Assembly (NCBI GenBank): GCA_949318235.1
Contig: CASGGR010000020.1
Span: 744,001 to 808,000, forward strand
DNA from: Ecdyonurus torrentis
Lineage: Eukaryota > Arthropoda > Insecta > Ephemeroptera > Heptageniidae
DNA: 64,000 nt
Direction of reading: 5' to 3'
Below are positions 10,858 to 24,100 of this stretch, piece after piece. The first letter of the stretch is position 1. Each line of letters opens with the position of its first letter. The notes under the pieces were generated by a model that saw only the letters and a program-made list of their open reading frames with translations, did not search any database and had not been told where the DNA came from. The position numbers and the translations under genes are program-made.

Positions 10858-13360
10858 TGAACTTTTGTTTGAAGGATAAAAACTCGTTTTTCTCAAAAAC
10901 TATAAAAGTTAAAATTTTTTAAATAGCATCATTGGATTCTGCGCATTTTTTCACATAAGAATCACTCCTTATTTACTTGATTACATGAACTTTTGTTTAC
11001 AGATTAAAAACTCGTTTTTCTCAAAAACTATAAGAGTTAAAATTTTTTAACTAGCACCATTGGATTCTGCGCATTTTTTCACATAAGAATCACTCCTTAT
11101 TTACTTGATTACATGAACTTTTGTTTACAGATTAAAAGTCGATTATCTCAAAAACCATAAGAGTTAAAATTTTTTAAATAGCACCATTGGATTCAGCGCA
11201 TTTTTTGACATAAGAATCACTCCTAATTTACTTGATTACATGAACTTTTGTTTACAGATTAAAAACTCGTTTATCTCAAAAACTATAAGAGTTAAAATTT
11301 TTTACATAGCACCATTGGATTCTGCGCATTTTTTCACATAAGAATTACTCCTAATTTACTTGATTACATGAACTTTTGTTTACAGATTAAAAACTCGATT
11401 ATCTCAAAACCTATAAGAGTTAAAATTTTTTACATAGCACCATTGGATTCTGCGCATTTTTTCACACAAGAATCACTTCTCATTTACTTGATTACATGAA
11501 CTTTTGTTTACAGTTTAAAAACTCGATTATCTCAAAAACTATAAGAGTTAAAATTTTTAAAATAGCACCATTGGTTTCGGCACATTTTTTCACATAAGAA
11601 TCACTCCTTATTTACTTGATTACATGACCTTTTGTTTACAGATTAAAAGTCGATTATCTCAAAAATCATAAGAGTTAAAATTTTTTAAATAGCACCATTG
11701 GATTCTGCGCATTTTTTCACATAAGAATCACTCCTAATTTACTTGATTACATGAACTTTTGTTTACAGATTAAAAACTCGTTTATCTCAAAAACTATAAG
11801 AGTTAAAATTGTTTACATAGCACCATTGGCTTCTGCGCATTTTTTTACACAAGAATCACTCCTCATTTACTTGATTACATAAACTTTTGTTTACAGTTTA
11901 AAAACTCGATTATCTGAAAAACTATAAGAGTTAAAATTTTTTAAATAGCACCATTGGTTTCGGCACATTTTTTCACATAAGAATCACTTCTTATTTTCTT
12001 GATTACATGAACTTTTGTTTACAGATTAAAAGTCGATTATCTCAAAAATCATAAGAGTTAAAATTTTTTAAATAGCACCATTGGATTCTGCGCATTTTTT
12101 CACATAAGAATCACTCCTAATTTACTTGATTACATGAACTTTTGTTTACAGATTAAAAACTCGTTTATCTCAAAAACTATAAGAGTTAAAATTGTTTACA
12201 TAGCACCATTGGCTTCTGCGCATTTTTTTACACAAGAATCACTCCTCATTTACTTGATTACATAAACTTTTGTTTACAGTTTAAAAACTCGATTATCTGA
12301 AAAACTATAAGAGTTAAAATTTTTTAAATAGCACCATTGGTTTCGGCACATTTTTTCACATAAGAATCACTTCTTATTTTCTTGATTACATGAACTTTTG
12401 TTTGAAGGATAAAAACTCGTTTTTCTCAAAAACTATAAAAGTTAAAATTTTTTAAATAGCATCATTGGATTCTGCGCATTTTTTCACATAAGAATCACTC
12501 CTTATTTACTTGATTACATGAACTTTTGTTTACAGATTAAAAACTCGTTTTTCTCAAAAACTATAAGAGTTAAAATTTTTTAACTAGCACCATTGGATTC
12601 TGCGCATTTTTTCACATAAGAATCACTCCTTATTTACTTGATTACATGAACTTTTGTTTACAGATTAAAAGTCGATTATCTCAAAAACCATAAGAGTTAA
12701 AATTTTTTAAATAGCACCATTGGATTCAGCGCATTTTTTGACATAAGAATCACTCCTAATTTACTTGATTACATGAACTTTTGTTTACAGATTAAAAACT
12801 CGTTTATCTCAAAAACTATAAGAGTTAAAATTTTTTACATAGCACCATTGGATTCTGCGCATTTTTTCACATAAGAATTACTCCTAATTTACTTGATTAC
12901 ATGAACTTTTGTTTACAGATTAAAAACTCGATTATCTCAAAACCTATAAGAGTTAAAATTTTTTACATAGCACCATTGGCTTCTGCGCATTTTTTCACAC
13001 AAGAATCACTCCTCATTTACTTGATTACATAAACTTTTGTTTACAGTTTAAAAACTCGATTATCTGAAAAACTATAAGAGTTAAAATTTTTTAAATAGCA
13101 CCATTGGTTTCGGCACATTTTTTCACATAAGAATCACTCCTTATTTACTTGATTACATGAACTTTTGTTTACAGATTAAAAACTCGTTTTTCTCAAAAAC
13201 TATAAGAGTTAAAATTTTTTAACTAGCACCATTGGATTCTGCGCATTTTTTCACATAAGAATCACTCCTTATTTACTTGATTACATGAACTTTTGTTTAC
13301 AGATTAAAAGTCGATTATCTCAAAAACCATAAGAGTTAAAATTTTTTAAATAGCACCATT
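10858..13360. repeat. Start of the F/G/H/I/D domain
   Basis: Composition changes at about 10.86 kb, after a D monomer ending CACTTCTTATTTTCTTG. The series becomes F (GAAGG at 10871), G (TAACTAGC), H (AAAACCATAAG, ATTCAGCGCATTTTTTGACA), B, C, D and I (GACCTTTTG, AAAATCATAAG, at 11626). H-type ATTCAGCGC copies at 11189, 12722 and 13361 are 12 and 5 monomers apart, so periodicity is still irregular here compared with the 15-mer that follows. Confidence 0.82.
11641..12405. repeat. 3-monomer tandem duplication (383 bp period)
   Basis: The trio beginning GATTAAAAGTCG with AAAATCATAAG at 11641 repeats at 12024, 383 bp later (127+128+128). Both copies share the rare AAAATTGTTTACATAGC and GGCTTCTGCGCATTTTTTTACAC changes and the CTGAAAAACTATAAG variant. 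The second copy starts GAACTTTTG instead of GACCTTTTG. It is the smallest clear block duplication in the window and is probably recent. Confidence 0.85.
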
Positions 13361-16300
13361 GGATTCAGCGCATTTTTTGACATAAGAATCACTCCTAATT
13401 TACTTGATTACATGAACTTTTGTTTACAGATTAAAAACTCGTTTATCTCAAAAACTATAAGAGTTAAAATTTTTTACATAGCACCATTGGATTCTGCGCA
13501 TTTTTTCACATAAGAATTACTCCTAATTTAGTTGATTACATGAACTTTTGTTTACAGATTAAAAACTCGATTATCTCAAAACCTATAAGAGTTAAAATTT
13601 TTTACATAGCACCATTGGATTCTGCGCATTTTTTCACACAAGAATCACTTCTCATTTACTTGATTACATGAACTTTTGTTTACAGTTTAAAAACTCGATT
13701 ATCTCAAAAACTATAAGAGTTAAAATTTTTAAAATAGCACCATTGGTTTCGGCACATTTTTTCACATAAGAATCACTCCTTATTTACTTGATTACATGAC
13801 CTTTTGTTTACAGATTAAAAGTCGATTATCTCAAAAATCATAAGAGTTAAAATTTTTTAAATAGCACCATTGGATTCTGCGCATTTTTTCACATAAGAAT
13901 CACTCCTAATTTACTTGATTACATGAACTTTTGTTTACAGATTAAAAACTCGTTTATCTCAAAAACTATAAGAGTTAAAATTGTTTACATAGCACCATTG
14001 GCTTCTGCGCATTTTTTCACACAAGAATCACTCCTCATTTACTTGATTACATAAACTTTTGTTTACAGTTTAAAAACTCGATTATCTGAAAAACTATAAG
14101 AGTTAAAATTTTTTAAATAGCACCATTGGTTTCGGCACATTTTTTCACATAAGAATCACTTCTTATTTTCTTGATTACATGAACTTTTGTTTGAAGGATA
14201 AAAACTCGTTTTTCTCAAAAACTATAAAAGTTAAAATTTTTTAAATAGCATCATTGGATTCTGCGCATTTTTTCACATAAGAATCACTCCTTATTTACTT
14301 GATTACATGAACTTTTGTTTACAGATTAAAAACTCGTTTTTCTCAAAAACTATAAGAGTTAAAATTTTTTAACTAGCACCATTGGATTCTGCGCATTTTT
14401 TCACATAAGAATCACTCCTTATTTACTTGATTACATGAACTTTTGTTTACAGATTAAAAGTCGATTATCTCAAAAACCATAAGAGTTAAAATTTTTTAAA
14501 TAGCACCATTGGATTCAGCGCATTTTTTGACATAAGAATCACTCCTAATTTACTTGATTACATGAACTTTTGTTTACAGATTAAAAACTCGTTTATCTCA
14601 AAAACTATAAGAGTTAAAATTTTTTACATAGCACCATTGGATTCTGCGCATTTTTTCACATAAGAATTACTCCTAATTTACTTGATTACATGAACTTTTG
14701 GTTACAGATTAAAAACTCGATTATCTCAAAACCTATAAGAGTTAAAATTTTTTACATAGCACCATTGGCTTCTGCGCATTTTTTCACACAAGAATCACTC
14801 CTCATTTACTTGATTACATAAACTTTTGTTTACAGTTTAAAAACTCGATTATCTGAAAAACTATAAGAGTTAAAATTTTTTAAATAGCACCATTGGTTTC
14901 GGCACATTTTTTCACATAAGAATCACTTCTTATTTTCTTGATTACATGAACTTTTGTTTGAAGGATAAAAACTCGTTTTTCTCAAAAACTATAAAAGTTA
15001 AAATTTTTTAAATAGCATCATTGGATTCTGCGCATTTTTTCACATAAGAATCACTCCTTATTTACTTGATTACATGAACTTTTGTTTACAGATTAAAAAC
15101 TCGTTTTTCTCAAAAACTATAAGAGTTAAAATTTTTTAACTAGCACCATTGGATTCTGCGCATTTTTTCACATAAGAATCACTCCTTATTTACTTGATTA
15201 CATGAACTTTTGTTTACAGATTAAAAGTCGATTATCTCAAAAACCATAAGAGTTAAAATTTTTTAAATAGCACCATTGGATTCAGCGCATTTTTTGACAT
15301 AAGAATCACTCCTAATTTACTTGATTACATGAACTTTTGTTTACAGATTAAAAACTCGTTTATCTCAAAAACTATAAGAGTTAAAATTTTTTACATAGCA
15401 CCATTGGATTCTGCGCATTTTTTCACATAAGAATTACTCCTAATTTACTTGATTACATGAACTTTTGTTTACAGATTAAAAACTCGATTATCTCAAAACC
15501 TATAAGAGTTAAAATTTTTTACATAGCACCATTGGATTCTGCGCATTTTTTCACACAAGAATCACTTCTCATTTACTTGATTACATGAACTTTTGTTTAC
15601 AGTTTAAAAACTCGATTATCTCAAAAACTATAAGAGTTAAAATTTTTAAAATAGCACCATTGGTTTCGGCACATTTTTTCACATAAGAATCACTCCTTAT
15701 TTACTTGATTACATGACCTTTTGTTTACAGATTAAAAGTCGATTATCTCAAAAATCATAAGAGTTAAAATTTTTTAAATAGCACCATTGGATTCTGCGCA
15801 TTTTTTCACATAAGAATCACTCCTAATTTACTTGATTACATGAACTTTTGTTTACAGATTAAAAACTCGTTTATCTCAAAAACTATAAGAGTAAAAATTG
15901 TTTACATAGCACCATTGGCTTCTGCGCATTTTTTCACACAAGAATCACTCCTCATTTACTTGATTACATAAACTTTTGTTTACAGTTTAAAAACTCGATT
16001 ATCTGAAAAACTATAAGAGTTAAAATTTTTTAAATAGCACCATTGGTTTCGGCACATTTTTTCACATAAGAATCACTTCTTATTTTCTTGATTACATGAA
16101 CTTTTGTTTGAAGGATAAAAACTCGTTTTTCTCAAAAACTATAAAAGTTAAAATTTTTTAAATAGCATCATTGGATTCTGCGCATTTTTTCACATAAGAA
16201 TCACTCCTTATTTACTTGATTACATGAACTTTTGTTTACAGATTAAAAACTCGTTTTTCTCAAAAACTATAAGAGTTAAAATTTTTTAACTAGCACCATT

Positions 16301-17194
16301 GGATTCTGCGCATTTTTTCACATAAGAATCACTCCTTATTTACTTGATTACATGAACTTTTGTTTACAGATTAAAAGTCGATTATCTCAAAAACCATAAG
16401 AGTTAAAATTTTTTAAATAGCACCATTGGATTCAGCGCATTTTTTGACATAAGAATCACTCCTAATTTACTTGATTACATGAACTTTTGTTTACAGATTA
16501 AAAACTCGTTTATCTCAAAAACTATAAGAGTTAAAATTTTTTACATAGCACCATTGGATTCTGCGCATTTTTTCACATAAGAATTACTCCTAATTTACTT
16601 GATTACATGAACTTTTGTTTACAGATTAAAAACTCGATTATCTCAAAACCTATAAGAGTTAAAATTTTTTACATAGCACCATTGGCTTCTGCGCATTTTT
16701 TCACACAAGAATCACTCCTCATTTACTTGATTACATAAACTTTTGTTTACAGTTTAAAAACTCGATTATCTGAAAAACTATAAGAGTTAAAATTTTTTAA
16801 ATAGCACCATTGGTTTCGGCACATTTTTTCACATAAGAATCACTTCTTATTTTCTTGATTACATGAACTTTTGTTTGAAGGATAAAAACTCGTTTTTCTC
16901 AAAAACTATAAAAGTTAAAATTTTTTAAATAGCATCATTGGATTCTGCGCATTTTTTCACATAAGAATCACTCCTTATTTACTTGATTACATGAACTTTT
17001 GTTTACAGATTAAAAACTCGTTTTTCTCAAAAACTATAAGAGTTAAAATTTTTTAACTAGCACCATTGGATTCTGCGCATTTTTTCACATAAGAATCACT
17101 CCTTATTTACTTGATTACATGAACTTTTGTTTACAGATTAAAAGTCGATTATCTCAAAAACCATAAGAGTTAAAATTTTTTAAATAGCACCATT
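13361..17194. repeat. 15-monomer HOR (1917 bp), two full copies
   Basis: H-type GGATTCAGCGC occurs at 13361, 14511, 15278, 16428 and 17195, a 9+6 monomer alternation repeating every 1917 bp. I-type GACCTTTTG at 13798, 15715 and 17632 has the same spacing. GAAGG of F at 14193, 14960, 16110 and 16877 follows a 6, 9, 6 pattern. All three markers keep phase, so the unit is a true 15-mer, itself made of related 9- and 6-monomer parts. Single differences include TTTTGGTTACAG near 14700 and AGAGTAAAAATTG near 15890. Confidence 0.88.
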
Positions 17195-20100
17195 GGATTC
17201 AGCGCATTTTTTGACATAAGAATCACTCCTAATTTACTTGATTACATGAACTTTTGTTTACAGATTAAAAACTCGTTTATCTCAAAAACTATAAGAGTTA
17301 AAATTTTTTACATAGCACCATTGGATTCTGCGCATTTTTTCACATAAGAATTACTCCTAATTTACTTGATTACATGAACTTTTGTTTACAGATTAAAAAC
17401 TCGATTATCTCAAAACCTATAAGAGTTAAAATTTTTTACATAGCACCATTGGATTCTGCGCATTTTTTCACACAAGAATCACTTCTCATTTACTTGATTA
17501 CATGAACTTTTGTTTACAGTTTAAAAACTCGATTATCTCAAAAACTATAAGAGTTAAAATTTTTAAAATAGCACCATTGGTTTCGGCACATTTTTTCACA
17601 TAAGAATCACTCCTTATTTACTTGATTACATGACCTTTTGTTTACAGATTAAAAGTCGATTATCTCAAAAATCATAAGAGTTAAAATTTTTTAAATAGCA
17701 CCATTGGATTCTGCGCATTTTTTCACATAAGAATCACTCCTAATTTACTTGATTACATGAACTTTTGTTTACAGATTAAAAACTCGTTTATCTCAAAAAC
17801 TATAAGAGTTAAAATTGTTTACATAGCACCATTGGATTCTGCGCATTTTTTCACATAAGAGGCACTCCTAATTTACTTGATTACATGAACTTTTGTTTAC
17901 AGATTAAAAACTCGATTATCTCAAAACCTATAAGAGTTAAAATTTTTTACATAGCACCATTGGCTTCTGCGCATTTTTTCACACAAGAATCACTCCTCAT
18001 TTACTTGATTACATAAACTTTTGTTTACAGTTTAAAAACTCGATTATCTGAAAAACTATAAGAGTTAAAATTTTTTAAATAGCACCATTGGTTTCGGCAC
18101 ATTTTTTCACATAAGAATCACTCTTTATTTTCTTGATTACATGAACTTTTGTTTGAAGGATAAAAACTCGTTTTTCTCAAAAACTATAAAAGTTAAAATT
18201 TTTTAACTAGCATCATTGGATTCTGCGCATTTTTTCACATAAGAATCACTCCTTATTTACTTGATTACATGAACTTTTGTTTACAGATTAAAAACTCGTT
18301 TTTCTCAAAAACTATAAGAGTTAAAATTTTTTAACTAGCACCATTGGATTCTGCGCATTTTTTCACATAAGAATCACTCCTAATTTACTTGATTACATGA
18401 ACTTTTGTTTACAGATTAAAAACTCGATTATCTCAAAAACTATAAGAGTTAAAATTTTTTACATAGCACTATTGGATTCTGCGCATTTTTTCACATAAGA
18501 ATCACTCCTCATTTACTTGATTACATGAACTTTTGTTTACAGATTAAAAACTCGATTATCTCAAAAACTATAAAAGTTAAAATTTTTTAAATAGCACCAT
18601 TGGTTTCGGCACATTTTTTCACATAAGAATCACTCCTTATTTACTTGATTACATTGACTTATGTTTACAGATTAAAAGTCGATTATCTCAAAAACTATAA
18701 GAGATAAATTTTTTAAATAGCACCATTGGATTCTGCGCATTTTTTCACATAAGAATCACTCCTAATTTACTTGATTACATGAACTTTTGTTACAGATTAA
18801 AAACTCGATTATCTCAAAACCTATAAGAGTTAAAATTTTTTACATAGCACCATTGGATTCAGCGCATTTTTTGACATAAGAATCACTCCTAATTTACTTG
18901 ATTACATGAACTTTTGTTTACAGATTAAAAACTCGTTTATCTCAAAAACCATAAGAGTTAAAATTTTTTAAATAGCACCATTGGATTTAGCGCATTTTTT
19001 TACATAAGAATCACTCCTTATTTACTTGATTACATGAACTTTTGTTTACAGATTAAAAACTTGTTTTTCTCAAAAACTATAAGAGTTAAAATTTTTTAAA
19101 TAGCACCATTGGATTCAGCGCATTTTTTGACATAAGAATCACTCCTAATTTACTTGATTACATGAACTTTTGTTTACAGATTAAAAACTCGTTTATCTCA
19201 AAAACTATAAGAGTTAAAATTTTTTACATAGCACCATTGGATTCTGCGCATTTTTTCACATAAGAATTACTCCTAATTTACTTGATTACATGAACTTTTG
19301 TTTACAGATTAAAAACTCGATTATCTCAAAACCTATAAGAGTTAAAATTTTTTACATAGCACCATTGGATTCTGCGCATTTTTTCACACAAGAATCACTT
19401 CTCATTTACTTGATTACATGAACTTTTGTTTACAGTTTAAAAACTCGATTATCTCAAAAACTATAAGAGTTAAAATTTTTAAAATAGCACCATTGGTTTC
19501 GGCACATTTTTTCACATAAGAATCACTCCTTATTTACTTGATTACATGACCTTTTGTTTACAGATTAAAAGTCGATTATCTCAAAAATCATAAGAGTTAA
19601 AATTTTTTAAATAGCACCATTGGATTCTGCGCATTTTTTCACATAAGAATCACTCCTAATTTACTTGATTACATGAACTTTTGTTTACAGATTAAAAACT
19701 CGTTTATCTCAAAAACTATAAGAGTTAAAATTGTTTACATAGCACCATTGGATTCTGCGCATTTTTTCACATAAGAGGCACTCCTAATTTACTTGATTAC
19801 ATGAACTTTTGTTTACAGATTAAAAACTCGATTATCTCAAAACCTATAAGAGTTAAAATTTTTTACATAGCACCATTGGCTTCTGCGCATTTTTTCACAC
19901 AAGAATCACTCCTCATTTACTTGATTACATAAACTTTTGTTTACAGTTTAAAAACTCGATTATCTGAAAAACTCTAAGAGTTAAAATTTTTTAAATAGCA
20001 CCATTGGTTTCGGCACATTTTTTCACATAAGAATCACTCTTTATTTTCTTGATTACATGAACTTTTGTTTGAAGGATAAAAACTCGTTTTTCTCAAAAAC

Positions 20101-21030
20101 TATAAAAGTTAAAATTTTTTAACTAGCATCATTGGATTCTGCGCATTTTTTCACATAAGAATCACTCCTTATTTACTTGATTACATGAACTTTTGTTTAC
20201 AGATTAAAAACTCGTTTTTCTCAAAAACTATAAGAGTTAAAATTTTTTAACTAGCACCATTGGATTCTGCGCATTTTTTCACATAAGAATCACTCCTAAT
20301 TTACTTGATTACATGAACTTTTGTTTACAGATTAAAAACTCGATTATCTCAAAAACTATAAGAGTTAAAATTTTTTACATAGCACTATTGGATTCTGCGC
20401 ATTTTTTCACATAAGAATCACTCCTCATTTACTTGATTACATGAACTTTTGTTTACAGATTAAAAACTCGATTATCTCAAAAACTATAAAAGTTAAAATT
20501 TTTTAAATAGCACCATTGGTTTCGGCACATTTTTTCACATAAGAATCACTCCTTATTTACTTGATTACATTGACTTATGTTTACAGATTAAAAGTCGATT
20601 ATCTCAAAAACTATAAGAGATAAATTTTTTAAATAGCACCATTGGATTCTGCGCATTTTTTCACATAAGAATCACTCCTAATTTACTTGATTACATGAAC
20701 TTTTGTTACAGATTAAAAACTCGATTATCTCAAAACCTATAAGAGTTAAAATTTTTTACATAGCACCATTGGATTCAGCGCATTTTTTGACATAAGAATC
20801 ACTCCTAATTTACTTGATTACATGAACTTTTGTTTACAGATTAAAAACTCGTTTATCTCAAAAACCATAAGAGTTAAAATTTTTTAAATAGCACCATTGG
20901 ATTTAGCGCATTTTTTTACATAAGAATCACTCCTTATTTACTTGATTACATGAACTTTTGTTTACAGATTAAAAACTTGTTTTTCTCAAAAACTATAAGA
21001 GTTAAAATTTTTTAAATAGCACCATTGGAT
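17195..21030. repeat. Variant 15-monomer HOR (1916 bp), two copies
   Basis: GGATTCAGCGC at 17195 and 19111, F at 18155 and 20071, and the rare CACATAAGAGGCAC at 17859 and 19775 are all 1916 bp apart. The unit matches the preceding 15-mer until about 17.83 kb. It then has one F instead of two and gains monomers with AGAGATAAATTTTTT, TTTTGTTACAG and ATTTAGCGCATTTTTTT. The match ends near 19115/21031. Thus the first part of the older unit was kept and the rest replaced at the same 15-monomer length. Confidence 0.85.
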
Positions 21031-21149
21031 TCTGCGCATTTTTTCACATAAGAATCACTCCTAATTTACTTGATTACATGAACTTTTGTTTACAGATTAA
21101 AAACTCGTTTATCTCAAAAACTATAAGAGTTAAAATTTTTTAAATAGCA

Positions 21150-24100
21150 CCATTGGATTCTGCGCATTTTTTCACATAAGAATCACTCCTAATTTACTTG
21201 ATAACATGAACTTTTGTTACAGATTAAAAACTCGATTATCTCAAAACCTATAAGAGTTAAAATTTTTTACATAGCACCATTGGATTTTGCGCATTTTTTC
21301 ACACAAGAATCACTCCTCATTTACTTGATTACATGAACTTTTGTTTACAGTTTAAAAACTCGATTATCTCAAAAACTATAAGAGTAAAAATTTTTTAAAT
21401 AGCACCATTGGTTTCGGCACATTTTTTCACATAAGAATCACTCCTTATTTACTTGATTACATGAATTTTTGTTTACAGATTAAAAACTCGTTTTTCTCAA
21501 AAACTATAAGAGTTAAAATTTTTTACATAGCACCATTGGATTCTGCGCGTTTTTTTAAATAAGAATCACTCCTTATTTACTTGATTACATTGACTTATGT
21601 TTACAGATTAAAAGTCGATTATCTCAAAAACTATAAGAGTTAAAATTTTTTAAATAGCACCATTGGATTCAGCGCATTTTTTGACATAAGAATCACTCCT
21701 AATTTACTTGATTACATGAACTTTTGTTTACAGATTAAAAACTCGTTTATCTCAAAAACTATAAGAGTTAAAATTTTTTACATAGCACCATTGGATTCTG
21801 CGCATTTTTTCACATAAGAATCACTCCTAATTTACTTGATTACATGAACTTTTGTTTACAGATTAAAAACTCGTTTATCTCAAAAACTATAAGAGTTAAA
21901 ATTTTTTACATAGCACCATTGGATACTGCGCATTTTTTCACATAAGAATCACTCCTAATTTACTTGATTACATGAACTTTTGTTTACAGATTAAAAACTC
22001 GATTATCTCAAAACCTATAAGAGTTAAAATTTTTTACATAGCACCATTGGATTCTGCGCGTTTTTTTAAATAAGAATCACTCCTTATTTACTTGATTACA
22101 TTGACTTATGTTTACAGATTAAAAGTCGATTATCTCAAAAACTATAAGAGTTAAAATTTTTTAAATAGCACCATTAGATTCTGCGCATTTTTTCACATAA
22201 GAATCACTCCTAATTTACTTAATTACATGAACTTTTGTTTACAGATTAAAAACTCGTTTATCTCAAAAACTATAAGAGTTAAAATTTTTTACATAGCACC
22301 ATTGGATTCTGCGCATTTTTTCACATAAGAATCACTCCTAATTTACTTGATTACATGAACTTTTGTTTAAAGATTAAAAACTCGATTATCTCAAAACCTA
22401 TAAGAGTTAAAATTTTTTACATAGCACCATTGGATTCTGCGCATTTTTTCACACAAGAATCACTCCTCATTTACTTGATTACATGAACTTTTGTTTACAG
22501 TTTAAAAACTCGATTATCTCAAAAACTATAAGAGTTAAAATTTTTTAAATAGCACCATTGGTTTCGGCACATTTTTTCACATAAGAATCACTCCTTATTT
22601 ACTTGATTACATTGACTTATGTTTACAGATTAAAAGTCGATTATCTCAAAAACTATATGAGTTAAAATTTTTTTAATAGCACCATTGGATTCTGCGCGTT
22701 TTTTTAAATAAGAATCACTCCTTATTTACTTGATTACATTGACTTATGTTTACAGATTAAAAGTCGATTATCTCAAAAACAATAAGAGTTAAAATTTTTT
22801 AAATAGCACCATTAGATTCTGCGCATTTTTTCACATAAGAATCACTCCTAATTTACTTGATTACATGAACTTTTGTTTACAGATTAAAAACTCGTTTATC
22901 TCAAAAACTATAAGAGTTAAAATTTTTTACATAGCACCATTGGATTCTGCGCATTTTTTCACATAAGAATCACTCCTAATTTACTAGATTACATGAACTT
23001 TTGTTTACAGATTAAAAACTCGATTATCTCAAAACCTATAAGAGTTAAAATTTTTTACATAGCACCATTGGATTCTGCGCATTTTTTCACACAAGAATCA
23101 CTCCTCATTTACTTGATTACATGAACTTTTGTTTACAGTTTAAAAACTCGATTATCTCAAAACCTATAAGAGTTAAAATTTTTTACATAGCACCATTGGA
23201 TTCTGCGCGTTTTTTTAAATAAGAATCACTCCTTATTTACTTGATTACATTGACTTATGTTTACAGATTAAAAGTCGATTATCTCAAAAACTATAAGAGT
23301 TAAAAATTTTTAAATAGCACCATTAGATTCTGCGCATTTTTTCACATAAGAATCACTCCTAATTTACTTAATTACATGAACTTTTGTTTACAGATTAAAA
23401 ACTCGTTTATCTCAAAAACTATAAGAGTTAAAATTTTTTACATAGCACCATTGGATTCTGCGCATTTTTTCACATAAGAATCACTCCTAATTTACTTGAT
23501 TACATGAACTTTTGTTTACAGATTAAAAACTCGTTTATCTCAAAAACTATAAGAGTTAAAATTTTTTACATAGCACCATTGGATTCTGCGCATTTTTTCA
23601 CATAAGAATCACTCCTAATTTACTTGATAACATGAACTTTTGTTACAGATTAAAAACTCGATTATCTCAAAACCTATAAGAGTTAAAATTTTTTACATAG
23701 CACCATTGGATTTTGCGCATTTTTTCACACAAGAATCACTCCTCATTTACTTGATTACATGAACTTTTGTTTACAGTTTAAAAACTCGATTATCTCAAAA
23801 ACTATAAGAGTTAAAATTTTTTAAATAGCACCATTGGTTTCGGCACATTTTTTCACATAAGAATCACTCCTTATTTACTTGATTACATGAATTTTTGTTT
23901 ACAGATTAAAAACTCGTTTTTCTCAAAAACTATAAGAGTTAAAATTTTTTACATAGCACCATTGGATTCTGCGCGTTTTTTTAAATAAGAATCACTCCTT
24001 ATTTACTTGATTACATTGACTTATGTTTACAGATTAAAAGTCGATTATCTCAAAAACTATAAGAGTTAAAATTTTTTAAATAGCACCATTGGATTCAGCG

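Noticed and set aside
12000..12060. TTTATT on the + strand in D tails as a minus-strand poly(A) signal
   Set aside because: AATAAA on the minus strand arises only in tails reading CTTTATTTTC, a minor AT-rich variant, with no gene to terminate.
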